A DNA stretch of 9,489 bases from NCBI GenBank assembly GCA_946410375.1, contig CAMKAB010000021.1:1-9489 (forward strand). The letters are read 5' to 3'. The position numbers and the translations under genes are program-made. Below are positions 1 through 6,157 of the stretch, piece by piece; position 1 is the first letter of the stretch; the number at the start of each line of letters is the position of its first letter. The notes below the pieces were generated by a model. That model saw only the letters and a program-made list of their open reading frames with translations. It ran no database searches and was not told the origin of the DNA. Origin of the DNA: an uncultured Spirochaetaceae bacterium (GTDB lineage Bacteria; Spirochaetota; Spirochaetia; Sphaerochaetales; Sphaerochaetaceae).

Positions 1-416
1 GAGGTCCAGTCATGGGTATGAACAACATCGGGCTTCCACGAAATTTTTTCGCACAGCATAAGCGAAGCCTTGCAATACAAAGAAAAGCGCAAAGCATTAT
101 CCGCATAAGGAGTAAAACTCGTATCCCCGTATATTCCGAGGCGCTCGCAGAACACAGGATGACAGATAAAGTAGTAAGGAGTCTTTCCCACAACTTTACG
201 AGTCACCACAACATGCTCGGATGCGGCAAACAGAGGCACATCATATTCACAAACAAACTCGCCTGCGTCTTCTCTTTTCGTATTATACGCAGGAGTTACG
301 ATTCTGGCGTCTTGTCCCTTTTCAATCAAAGCCGCGGGAAGCGCACCGGCAACATCCGCAAGACCTCCCGACTTTGAAAAAGGAACCGCCTCACAACTGG
401 TCATTAAAATTTTCAT
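1..416 (-). CDS. glgA: Glycogen synthase, N-terminal part (gene runs off the left edge)
   Basis: Glycogen synthase (ADP-glucose:alpha-glucan glucosyltransferase, GT5 family) elongates alpha-1,4-glucan from ADP-glucose in the cytoplasm. Reading leftwards from ATG 416-414 gives 138 open codons to the window edge. The start MKILMTSCEAVPFSKSGGLA carries the hallmark K-S-G-G-L-A-D-V motif (residues 15-22), whose lysine contacts the ADP-glucose phosphate in the family. Further in are YGD..FTPYADNALRFSLYCKASL-type sequence and the VVHTHDW motif (about residues 131-137), both expected in the Rossmann-like N-terminal domain. Known GlgA proteins are about 480 residues, so roughly 70% lies outside. The start matches where family members begin, but no Shine-Dalgarno precedes it. 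A 17-bp element shared with the kduI promoter lies 24 bases upstream. No internal stop is seen; the identification is firm. Confidence 0.93.
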   Translation of the reverse strand, partial: MKILMTSCEAVPFSKSGGLADVAGALPAALIEKGQDARIVTPAYNTKREDAGEFVCEYDVPLFAASEHVVVTRKVVGKTPYYFICHPVFCERLGIYGDTSFTPYADNALRFSLYCKASLMLCEKISWKPDVVHTHDWT

Positions 417-439
417 CACTTATTATTTAACCACACAAA

Positions 440-456
440 ACACGAGAATAAAACAA
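440..456 (-). promoter_or_regulatory. 17-bp element upstream of glgA, shared with the kduI promoter
   Basis: On the minus strand this reads TTGTTTTATTCTCGTGT. The kduI promoter region (5120-5136, plus strand) has TTGTATTATTCTCGTGT, identical except at one position. In kduI the element contains the -35 hexamer. Here no good -10 follows at 17 bases, so it may be a shared operator rather than simply a promoter. It partly overlaps an AT-rich palindrome at 452-468 (arms AACAAAAA/TTTTTGTT). A regulatory role is inferred. Confidence 0.4.
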
Positions 457-575
457 AAATTTTTTGTTAATTTACGAAAAGGCAAAATCCTCGTTTAAAA
501 CGCATTTTCCGATAATAATCGCCGGCATTTTCACATTTTCCTTACATTATCCCATAAAACGCGAACTCTGTCGGT

Positions 576-1982
576 ATGCCGTTGACAAAGAGCTTTTATA
601 CGTGCAACCTCTTTGATATGACAAACATTCTGCCCGATGAAAACGCGAAAGAACTCTGCCTGAAATGGATGGATTCGCTTGAAAACACCGAATTCGGAAA
701 ATCTTTGCGCGAACACGGCAAAGGGAAAATGCTCGGTCTTCTTCTATGCACGGACGGCACGCAGTACAAAGCCTGCTCCGGAGACTATCCTCCGAATATC
801 CCGCCGGCTTCAAATCCAAGGACTTCAAACAATCCTTTCCCCTGTGAAAAACCGGACCTCTCCGCTCATTCCGACGCCTCGGAATCACTTGTCTCCCCCT
901 GCTATCCCGAAGATATCGTCTCTTCACTCATCGAGGAGGGCAGCCGTGCAGTAAAAAACGAAGCGTCCCCCGCGCGAAAGGCGGAAATCTCAAAAGCGTA
1001 CAATCACAGAATCCAAACGCTGTATTCTTTTCATTGCTTCAACGGAGAGAGACTATCCCTGGAAGAAATATACGCACGGAACATGAAAGAAAAAATCATC
1101 ACGCCCGTGAACTCCGAACAAAACGCCTCCCCGATGCTTCATTTTCCCTCGGGAACGGGAGACTGCGCTGAAATACGGCTGCTGAACAGGTGCTATTCGG
1201 ACAGGAAAAAACCACTCTCAATGGCTGTGTTCTACTACGGCAACGGAAATAAGGAACACAAAAAATTTTATCCCCCGTGCGACGAACGTTGCAAACCGCT
1301 TCTGAAGCACATAATAGGCCTGGATTTAGTGTACCTGGACGAATACATAGCGGTTATTAACAAACCGGCGGGTCTCCTCTCCATTGAAGGAAAAACGGTA
1401 AAGGACTCCGCAGCGCTTCGCTTTCGGGAACTTTACGGCTCTATCGCCCAGCCGTGTGTGCACAGATTGGACCAGCCCACAAGCGGACTGATGGTGCTTT
1501 CCCGTACGCAGGAAGCTCACAGGATACTCTCATCAGACTTTGAAAAAAGACGAGTTTACAAAGAATACACAGCCCTCGTCAAAGGTCTGATTACAGAGGA
1601 AAGCGGACGTATCGCCCTGCCTATCCGCCTTGACATAAACAACAGACCCGTTCAGATCGTAGACTACGAAAACGGGAAAGAAGCCGTAACGAACTGGACC
1701 CGGCTTTCCGTTATCAAAACCGAAAAAGGAACATACACAAAGCTCCTCCTCATTCCTGGAACCGGCAGAACCCATCAGATTCGAGTTCATCTCGCATACG
1801 GACTGAAAACTCCTATTCTGAACGACCCGCTGTACGGCGAAAAGGAATACGCAGATGCAACATCCCAGCCGTCACCCGCTCTGATTTCGCAAAACGGCAA
1901 CCTCGCTCTTCGCGCCACCCTTCTCCGGTTTCAACACCCCGTAACCAAAGAAAAGATGGAATTTACCGTTCCTTTCGAATAA
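576..1982 (+). CDS. RluA-family RNA pseudouridine synthase with extended N-terminal domain
   Basis: Predicted enzyme that isomerises uridine to pseudouridine in rRNA or tRNA; the target site cannot be told from sequence. At 468 residues it is about twice the size of classical RluA. The C-terminal half (about 245-468) is the catalytic domain: motif I VINKPAGLLS (260-269), motif II VHRLDQPTSG (295-304) with catalytic Asp299, and motif III PGTGRTHQIRVHL (394-406). The N-terminal part has GKMLGLLL (50-57) and PSGTGDCAEIRLLNRCY (191-207), which I recognise from the long RluA-like subfamily known in Vibrio and other bacteria. A low-complexity Pro/Ser stretch (about 71-112) separates the blocks. ATG 576 is the first start after an in-frame stop at 555-557, and the opening SFYTCNLFD resembles family starts, but no Shine-Dalgarno is visible. 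Divergent from glgA, with no co-transcribed neighbour. The family is certain; the exact paralogue is not. Confidence 0.9.
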   Translation: MPLTKSFYTCNLFDMTNILPDENAKELCLKWMDSLENTEFGKSLREHGKGKMLGLLLCTDGTQYKACSGDYPPNIPPASNPRTSNNPFPCEKPDLSAHSDASESLVSPCYPEDIVSSLIEEGSRAVKNEASPARKAEISKAYNHRIQTLYSFHCFNGERLSLEEIYARNMKEKIITPVNSEQNASPMLHFPSGTGDCAEIRLLNRCYSDRKKPLSMAVFYYGNGNKEHKKFYPPCDERCKPLLKHIIGLDLVYLDEYIAVINKPAGLLSIEGKTVKDSAALRFRELYGSIAQPCVHRLDQPTSGLMVLSRTQEAHRILSSDFEKRRVYKEYTALVKGLITEESGRIALPIRLDINNRPVQIVDYENGKEAVTNWTRLSVIKTEKGTYTKLLLIPGTGRTHQIRVHLAYGLKTPILNDPLYGEKEYADATSQPSPALISQNGNLALRATLLRFQHPVTKEKMEFTVPFE

Positions 1983-2027
1983 GTATTTTATTATCCTTAA
2001 AACCTCGTTTGAAAGCATGAAAACGCA

Positions 2028-2060
2028 GATAGTTAATAATAACTATCATTTCAAAATGAT
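2028..2060. promoter_or_regulatory. Two overlapping inverted repeats, operator-like
   Basis: The first repeat is GATAGTTA-ATAA-TAACTATC (2028-2047, perfect 8-bp arms). The second is ATCATTT-CA-AAATGAT (2045-2060, perfect 7-bp arms), and the two share bases 2045-2047. They sit about 33-65 bases before the extended -10 at 2093, where activators usually bind. The AT-rich GATA/TATC character recalls Fur-type metal-regulator boxes, but no consensus match can be claimed. The palindromes are directly visible; binding is inferred. Confidence 0.45.
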
Positions 2061-2092
2061 AAAAACACACTATTTTTTTACGATTTTTCCTC

Positions 2093-2101
2093 TGTTACAA
2101 T
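2093..2101 (+). promoter_or_regulatory. Extended -10 promoter of the small ORF
   Basis: TGTTACAAT matches the extended -10 pattern TGn-TAnnaT with five of six bases of TATAAT. The -35 region is only a T-run (2073-2079), which is acceptable for an extended -10 promoter, perhaps with help from the inverted repeats upstream. The predicted transcript would start near 2108, leaving a leader of about 40 bases before the small ORF. Confidence 0.5.
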
Positions 2102-2137
2102 GTAATTGAAAACAAGAACAAAACATCTTTTATTTGC

Positions 2138-2142
2138 GGAGG
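2138..2142 (+). promoter_or_regulatory. Strong Shine-Dalgarno deciding the start of the small ORF
   Basis: GGAGG lies 7 bases before ATG 2150, ideal spacing. It is too close (1 base) to the in-frame ATG at 2144, so 2150 (or the next codon, ATG 2153) is preferred. A perfect Shine-Dalgarno is notable here, because four larger genes in this window lack one. Confidence 0.6.
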
Positions 2143-2149
2143 TATGGCT

Positions 2150-2245
2150 ATGATGTATTCACCAAGTAATGAAAACAAACGGATAAACTTCTTCTTAAGG
2201 CTCTTCTTCTGCAGAAGTTTTTGCGACATGATCTGTTTAATTTAA
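2150..2245 (+). CDS. Small Phe/Cys-rich protein or leader peptide, 31 residues
   Basis: Unrecognised small ORF. Reading from ATG 2150 gives MMYSPSNENKRINFFLRLFF followed by CRSFCDMICLI, with five Phe and three Cys in the last 19 residues. The C-terminal half is hydrophobic with two Arg and could be a membrane-associated peptide. Support for translation is the GGAGG at 2138 with 7-base spacing, an extended -10 upstream and an intrinsic terminator 33 bases after the stop. The coding region overlaps RNA structure: AAACTTCT (2185-2192) can pair with AGAAGTTT (2213-2220), competing with the perfect palindrome CTTCTGCAGAAG (2206-2217). The aromatic-rich peptide, competing hairpins and terminator recall an amino-acid attenuator (compare the pheA leader), yet no gene follows on this strand. 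It may instead be a regulatory RNA or a relic leader. Function unknown. Confidence 0.5.
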   Translation: MMYSPSNENKRINFFLRLFFCRSFCDMICLI

Positions 2246-2255
2246 TTTAATTTAA
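2236..2255. repeat. (TTTAA)4 tandem repeat, stop codons in all forward frames
   Basis: Four perfect copies of TTTAA follow one another, the second overlapping the stop codon of the small ORF. Because the 5-base period is out of phase with codons, TAA occurs at 2238, 2243 and 2248, which covers all three forward frames. This makes run-through of the small ORF essentially impossible. Confidence 0.8.
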
Positions 2256-2277
2256 CTTATTTTAAACGGTAAATCAG

Positions 2278-2316
2278 ATGAGCCCGCTTTGACAAAAGAC
2301 GGGCTCATTTATTTTA
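2278..2316 (+). terminator. Intrinsic terminator of the small transcription unit
   Basis: ATGAGCCCG (2278-2286) pairs perfectly with CGGGCTCAT (2300-2308). The stem can extend inwards with CTTT/AAAG and one bulged A, and TTATTTT follows. It is the natural 3' end of the small-ORF transcript. The upstream GGCTC at 2199-2203 could pair with GAGCC of the 5' arm (only 5 bp), a weak candidate for antitermination. Confidence 0.8.
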
Positions 2317-2608
2317 AGATTGTTTTACGCATGCATCCGATCCGCCCATCCCTGCTCATAAAAAAAATCACATAAACACGCAAATCCCGCGCCCGGAAAT
2401 ACCGGTAAATACTATTTTCGGTTCCTTTCAGCCGCTTTCGGGTCCATCTACTTTATTTTTCCATTTTCTCCATTTTGATAATCCGTCCCTTTCCCGTGTT
2501 TTTACGTAAAAACGGCAATCAAAAACAGCTAAATATCTCCCGAACCTTAGAGATACCCCTCATCGTACGAAACACAATGAGGGAATCATGTTTTACAACT
2601 TATCATAC

Positions 2609-2644
2609 GAGGTTTTCAAAGAGGTTTTCAGAGGGATTTTCAGA
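2609..2644. repeat. Three tandem 12-mers next to the copper ATPase stop
   Basis: GAGGTTTTCAAA, GAGGTTTTCAGA and GGGATTTTCAGA follow one another directly, ending five bases before the ATPase stop codon. The middle copy differs from the first by one base and from the third by two. It lies just outside the coding region. No function is evident; slippage duplication is the simplest explanation. Confidence 0.75.
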
Positions 2645-2649
2645 AAAGC

Positions 2650-4794
2650 TCATCTGAACCGACGAAGCCTTAGCGCGTTCAGCACCACGGACACGCTTGA
2701 AGCGCTCATGCAAAGCGCGCATAGCATGGGATTGAGGGACGGACCCCCAAAAAGCGTTAAAACGCCCGCAGCAATCGGAATACCCGCGATATTATAAACA
2801 AAAGCCCAGAAAAGGCTGTATTTTATGTTTTTTATCGTCTGTCTTGAAAGCCTCACAGACGTAGGAACCGCCGTTAATTTATCCCTCATAATAACCACAT
2901 CCGCACTTGATATCGCCACATCCGTGCCGTTTCCCATCGCCACTCCGATATCGGCCTTTTCTAAAGAAGGAGCATCGTTAATTCCGTCTCCCACCATTAT
3001 GGAGCGTTCTGTATTCCCCACGATGTCAAGTTTATCCTGCGGCATCAGGGAGGAATGCACTTTTTCAATTCCGCAAAGGGATGCAATCTCCGCAGCCTTT
3101 CCCTGATTATCTCCGGTAAGCATATGAGCGGTAAGTCCGAGCTTCTTCAGTTCGCTAACCGCCTCCCGGCTTTCCGCCCTTACCGAATCTCTCACCCTCA
3201 CGAAACCCTTATATTCCGAACCGGACGCCACATAAATCTCCGCTTCTTCTCGGAAATCAGGTACGGAAACGCCGTTATCGTTCATCAACGCCCTGTTTCC
3301 GGCAATAATTTTCTCTCCGTTAAGACGCGCGATTATTCCCTTTCCGGGGAAAGACGTAAAGTACTTTACTCCGGGAATCTCCTCGCAGAACTTTTCCGCA
3401 GCCGTATCAAGCACAGCCTTAGCGAAAGGATGCTCCGAATTCTGTTCGGCGATCGCAGCCAGACGCAATGTTTCATCATCGGAATATTCCGTTACAGCTG
3501 GGTGACCCGTTGTAAGCGTTCCCGTTTTATCAAACATAACGTTTTTCATATAGCCCAAATTCTCCAACGCTTCCGCATTCTTAAAAAGAATACCGAGGCG
3601 AGCCCCGACACCGGTGGAAGTTACGATTGCAATAGGAGTGGCAAGACCGAGAGAACACGGGCAGGCAATTACAAGAACGCTCACCGCATTCGTAAGGGCG
3701 AACGAAAATCCGCGCCCCGCAAGCATCCAGCCTAAAAACGTTACCGCGGATATGCACATCACAATCGGAACGAACACACCGGAGACCTTATCCGCCAGTC
3801 TGGAAATAGGCGCTTTCGAGTTTTGCGCTTCCTTAACAAGGCGGACAATCGCCGCAAATGCGGTGTCCGCACCTGTTTTCGTAACCTCGTACTGAAAAGA
3901 AGAATTGGTGTTAATCGTTCCCGCAAAAACCGCCGAACCTTCCGTCTTATGCACAGGAAGGCTTTCTCCCGTGAGCATGCTCTCATTCACATCGGCGTAC
4001 CCCTCCGTAAGAGTGCCGTCTGCGGGAATCTTCTCTCCGGGCTTTACCAGCACAATATCTCCGGCAAACACATCTTTTATATCTTTTTCCACCTGTTTTC
4101 CCGAAGAGATAACAGTGGCCCTCGTAGGAGAGAGCTTCATAAGAGCCTTAATGGAAGAGCCCGCTTTCCGCTTGGAACGCGCTTCAATATATTTTCCAAC
4201 CATAACAAGGGTGATAATCGTAGCCACACCCTCGAAATAGTAGTTATGCGATGTTTTAGAAAAAAGATTGTACAAACTGTACAGAAAACTCGCGCCGCTT
4301 CCCACAGCGACAAGGGTATCCATATTCGGATGACCGCTGAAAAGCCCCCTAAACCCGCGGGTAAAAAACGAAGCCCCCGCAATCAACACCGGGACGCACA
4401 GCGCCAGTTGAATATACCCGTTCACGTGAGGCATCGTCTTGATAACCATATGCCCCATCGTCAGGACAAAGAGCGGAATCGTAAAGCACAGACTCGTAAT
4501 AAGACGGATTTTTCTCCGTTTTTCCGCTCTCATCGCCTCTTCATCTTCCGAATTATCCGCTTCGGAAGAATCAGAACTGCTGAAAACAAGTTCATAACCC
4601 GCTTTATGAACCGCTTCAGATAAATCATTTTCCGAAACAATATTTTCGTCAAATTCGATTCCCGCTTCCTCGGAAGCAAGGTTCACGCTTGCCGAAAGCA
4701 CACCTTTTTGCCCTTTCAGCGTTTTTTCAACCGCCGCGCTGCACGCGGCGCAACTCATTCCTTTAACCTTACAAACAGTTTTTTTCATACACAT
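2650..4794 (-). CDS. copA: CopA-type Cu+-translocating P1B-type ATPase
   Basis: Inner-membrane pump that exports Cu+ (or Ag+) at the cost of ATP, a copper-tolerance protein. Seen in the 714 residues: one N-terminal heavy-metal domain with GMSCAACS (metal ligands Cys15 and Cys18); an acidic Ser/Asp/Glu linker (72-89); actuator-domain TGES (275-278); the membrane metal site CPC (378-380); phosphorylation motif DKTGT (Asp422); the P1B-specific SEHP (453-456); hinge GDGINDAP (602-609); and C-terminal YN (667-668) and MxxSS (696-700) motifs that mark the Cu+ subgroup. One metal-binding domain makes it slightly shorter than many CopA proteins. The ORF opens MCMKK; the second ATG (4788) may be the true start, since TTGACT-17-TAGCTT would place transcription there, giving a leaderless mRNA. 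No chaperone or CopY/CueR-type regulator gene is adjacent. Identification is firm; the start is uncertain by two codons. Confidence 0.95.
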   Translation of the reverse strand: MCMKKTVCKVKGMSCAACSAAVEKTLKGQKGVLSASVNLASEEAGIEFDENIVSENDLSEAVHKAGYELVFSSSDSSEADNSEDEEAMRAEKRRKIRLITSLCFTIPLFVLTMGHMVIKTMPHVNGYIQLALCVPVLIAGASFFTRGFRGLFSGHPNMDTLVAVGSGASFLYSLYNLFSKTSHNYYFEGVATIITLVMVGKYIEARSKRKAGSSIKALMKLSPTRATVISSGKQVEKDIKDVFAGDIVLVKPGEKIPADGTLTEGYADVNESMLTGESLPVHKTEGSAVFAGTINTNSSFQYEVTKTGADTAFAAIVRLVKEAQNSKAPISRLADKVSGVFVPIVMCISAVTFLGWMLAGRGFSFALTNAVSVLVIACPCSLGLATPIAIVTSTGVGARLGILFKNAEALENLGYMKNVMFDKTGTLTTGHPAVTEYSDDETLRLAAIAEQNSEHPFAKAVLDTAAEKFCEEIPGVKYFTSFPGKGIIARLNGEKIIAGNRALMNDNGVSVPDFREEAEIYVASGSEYKGFVRVRDSVRAESREAVSELKKLGLTAHMLTGDNQGKAAEIASLCGIEKVHSSLMPQDKLDIVGNTERSIMVGDGINDAPSLEKADIGVAMGNGTDVAISSADVVIMRDKLTAVPTSVRLSRQTIKNIKYSLFWAFVYNIAGIPIAAGVLTLFGGPSLNPMLCALCMSASSVSVVLNALRLRRFR

Positions 4795-4823
4795 AAGCTA
4801 AAAAAACCGTAAAAAAAAGTCAA
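4795..4823 (-). promoter_or_regulatory. Possible copA promoter with no room for a leader
   Basis: On the minus strand TTGACT (4823-4818, five of six consensus bases) is followed after 17 bases by TAGCTT (4800-4795, three of six). Transcription about 7 bases further would begin at the second ATG (4788). The -35 is good and the -10 weak. An imperfect TCCG-ACAC-CGGA repeat lies just upstream (4826-4837), but no known copper-operator consensus is apparent. Confidence 0.3.
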
Positions 4824-4936
4824 ATCCGACACCGGACATTAGTATGATATTAAACAATATGAAGGCCAAAAATCCGTCTCAAAATCGCTCCGTACAATAA
4901 AGAACAGCAAATACTTAATCCGGTAGCGCAGGTTCG

Positions 4937-4972
4937 GTTTCGCTCCGCGTTCCATCCCGACAAGCTCAAAGC
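4937..4972. repeat. 36-bp direct repeat, copy 1
   Basis: It runs from GTTTCGCTCCGCGTTCC to GCTCAAAGC and matches copy 2 (4999-5034) at 33 of 36 positions; the differences are one base at 4954 and two near 4962. The copies are separated by 26 unrelated bases. It is probably a dispersed intergenic repeat of this genome. Confidence 0.8.
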
Positions 4973-4998
4973 GTTATACCGATAATTCACGGACTTGT

Positions 4999-5034
4999 GT
5001 TTCGCTCCGCGTTCCCTCCCGACTGGCTCAAAGC
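4999..5034. repeat. 36-bp direct repeat, copy 2
   Basis: Second copy of the repeat at 4937-4972, offset by 62 bases and identical at 33 of 36 positions. There is no third copy, and no cas-like gene is nearby. Confidence 0.8.
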
Positions 5035-5119
5035 CCCGACAGGTACAAAAACATATGCAAAAAACATAACCTCATAACCTGAATAACGTACGGTAAAAAG
5101 CCCCCCTGTTTTCAAACAC

Positions 5120-5148
5120 TTGTATTATTCTCGTGTATAATTTATGAT
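5120..5148 (+). promoter_or_regulatory. kduI promoter
   Basis: TTGTAT (5120-5125) and TATGAT (5143-5148) are separated by exactly 17 bases, a good sigma-70-type promoter. A consensus TATAAT also sits at 5136-5141 without a well-placed -35. Bases 5120-5136 match the element upstream of glgA at 16 of 17 positions. Transcription should start near 5155, giving a leader of about 70 bases. Confidence 0.6.
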
Positions 5149-5150
5149 TT

Positions 5151-5196
5151 AAGCAGTAAGCTCTTTCGGTTTTTAAAACCTTTGCAAGAGCTGCTT
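5151..5196 (+). promoter_or_regulatory. Foldable 5' leader of kduI, possible cis-regulatory RNA or operator
   Basis: AAGCAG (5151-5156) pairs with CTGCTT (5191-5196) and CTCTT (5161-5165) with AAGAG (5186-5190), leaving a four-base bulge. Inside is a perfect GGTTTT-T-AAAACC hairpin (5168-5180). No T-run follows, so this is not a terminator. It does not match a riboswitch class I recognise. The 13-bp palindrome just past the expected transcription start could equally be a DNA operator. The fold is visible; the role is inferred. Confidence 0.45.
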
Positions 5197-5224
5197 CAAT
5201 CTACTTTTATCACGAGGTAAGCGT

Positions 5225-6067
5225 ATGGATATCAGGTATTCAACAGGTAAAAAGCCGTTTCAGAGAATGAACAGCACGGAACTCCGCGACGAGTTTTTAA
5301 TCACAAATATCTTCAAAGATGACGATGTCAGTGCAGTGTATTCGCATGTAGACAGAATTGTGACGATGGGTGCAAAGCCTGTTACGAAAACACTCAATTT
5401 AGAGATGAACATAGACGCATGGAAAAATTTCGGCGTAAAATATTTGCTGGAAAGACGCGAGCTTGGAACAATCAACATTGCCGGCAGCGGAAGCGTTATT
5501 GCAGACGGCGTAAAGTACAAAATGAACCACTTTGACGGATTATATATTCCTAAGGGCACAAAGGAAGTTCTTTTTGAATCGGACAACCCGAACGACCCTG
5601 CGAAATTCTTCATTTGCACAACTCCGGCTCATGCGGAAAAGCCTGCGATGCATATCCCGTACGAAAAAGCGATTCACAAGCACTTAGGCGCGCAGAGCAC
5701 AAGCAACGAGAGAACCATTAACCAGTACATCCACCCGGACGTATTAGACACCTGTCAGCTTTCCATGGGACTTACTCATCTTGAGGAAGGCTCGGTTTGG
5801 AACACAATGCCGGCACACACTCACGAACGCAGAATGGAAGTATACTTCTACTTTGATATTCCGAAAGACAACGTTGTTTTCCACATCATGGGAGAACCTC
5901 AGGAAAGCCGCCATATCGTAATGCACAACGAAGAAGCTGTTATCAATCCTTCATGGTCAATCCACTCAGGTTGCGGAACATCGAATTACACATTCATTTG
6001 GGCGATGTGCGGAGAGAACCGTGCATACGACGATCAGGACTGGATTGAAACGGAAAATTTAAGATAA
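5225..6067 (+). CDS. kduI: 5-keto-4-deoxyuronate isomerase (EC 5.3.1.17)
   Basis: Cytoplasmic cupin-fold isomerase that converts 5-keto-4-deoxyuronate (4-deoxy-L-threo-5-hexosulose uronate), released from pectin or other polyuronide fragments, into 3-deoxy-D-glycero-2,5-hexodiulosonate, feeding the KdgK/KdgA route. The 280 residues match the family length (E. coli KduI, 278) along the whole protein: YSHVDRIV (39-46), YLLERRELGTINI (73-85), NTMPAHTHERRMEVYFYF (193-210) and NPSWSIHSG (241-249). Zinc ligands by correspondence with E. coli are His198, His200, Glu205 and His247, all present. The start is supported by GAGG at 5214 with 7-base spacing and by the family N-terminus. It is monocistronic here, with its own promoter, a structured leader and a strong terminator. 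KduD and other pectin genes are not adjacent, so the pathway must be encoded elsewhere. Confidence 0.97.
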   Translation: MDIRYSTGKKPFQRMNSTELRDEFLITNIFKDDDVSAVYSHVDRIVTMGAKPVTKTLNLEMNIDAWKNFGVKYLLERRELGTINIAGSGSVIADGVKYKMNHFDGLYIPKGTKEVLFESDNPNDPAKFFICTTPAHAEKPAMHIPYEKAIHKHLGAQSTSNERTINQYIHPDVLDTCQLSMGLTHLEEGSVWNTMPAHTHERRMEVYFYFDIPKDNVVFHIMGEPQESRHIVMHNEEAVINPSWSIHSGCGTSNYTFIWAMCGENRAYDDQDWIETENLR

Positions 6068-6115
6068 TGCGGAAAAATCAGCTCTGAGAAAGGACGGGCT
6101 AAAGTCCTGCGAGAG

Positions 6116-6157
6116 GCTTCCGAAACGCATGAACTGCGATTTCGGGAGCTTTTTTTT
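6116..6157 (+). terminator. Strong intrinsic terminator of kduI
   Basis: GCTTCCGAAA (6116-6125) pairs with TTTCGGGAGC (6140-6149), including one T-G pair. The stem extends inwards with CGCA/TGCG and one bulged A, and eight T residues follow (6150-6157). A smaller hairpin (AGGAC/GTCCT, 6091-6108) precedes it, and a 3-bp CGG-AAA-CCG stem with a further T-run follows. Confidence 0.9.

Larger units (their letters stand above)
1983..2649. other. Convergent intergenic region with a small transcription unit and several palindromes
   Basis: This lies between the ends of the pseudouridine synthase gene and the copper ATPase gene. Bases 2028-2316 hold the operator-like repeats, promoter, small ORF and terminator listed separately. 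From 2317 to 2649 I see no gene. There is a perfect 16-bp palindrome GTTTTTACGTAAAAAC (2498-2513), a 7-bp inverted repeat CCCTCAT/ATGAGGG with a 13-base loop (2557-2583), and a triplicated 12-mer next to the ATPase stop (2609-2644). Neither inverted repeat is followed by a T-run on the strand that would end a neighbouring gene, so no terminator is called for either flanking gene. Confidence 0.7.
4824..5119. other. Intergenic stretch between copA and kduI
   Basis: This separates the divergent copA and kduI genes. Beyond the putative copA promoter, the only structure I can support is the pair of 36-bp repeats (4937-4972 and 4999-5034). I see no ORF with a ribosome site and no RNA gene. Confidence 0.6.

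Noticed and set aside
472..528. 18-codon leftward ORF (MPAIIIGKCVLNEDFAFS) between the divergent genes, with AAGGA about 10 bases upstream
   Set aside because: Too short and without independent promoter or terminator evidence; it could be chance. It would lie in the glgA upstream region, so it is worth checking only if RNA data show translation there.
547..927. 126-codon leftward ORF overlapping the pseudouridine synthase start
   Set aside because: Antisense to the conserved N-terminal domain of the synthase, with shadow-like composition.
2557..2583. CCCTCAT/ATGAGGG inverted repeat as terminator of copA
   Set aside because: No T-run follows on the minus strand and the loop is 13 bases, so it does not meet the pattern of an intrinsic terminator.
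2588..2797. 69-codon forward ORF spanning the tandem 12-mers and the ATPase 3' end
   Set aside because: Most of it is antisense to copA, and the repeated EVFK/EVFR residues only reflect the DNA repeat.
3055..3735. 226-codon forward ORF inside the copper ATPase gene
   Set aside because: Another antisense shadow of copA with no recognisable domain.
3823..4623. 266-codon forward ORF inside the copper ATPase gene
   Set aside because: It is antisense to a gene with complete P-type ATPase motifs, is rich in Arg/His as expected of a shadow frame, and has no ribosome site.
4937..5034. CRISPR array: two 36-bp repeats beginning GTTT with a 26-bp spacer
   Set aside because: There are only two copies, with three mismatches between them, a spacer on the short side, and no cas gene in the window.
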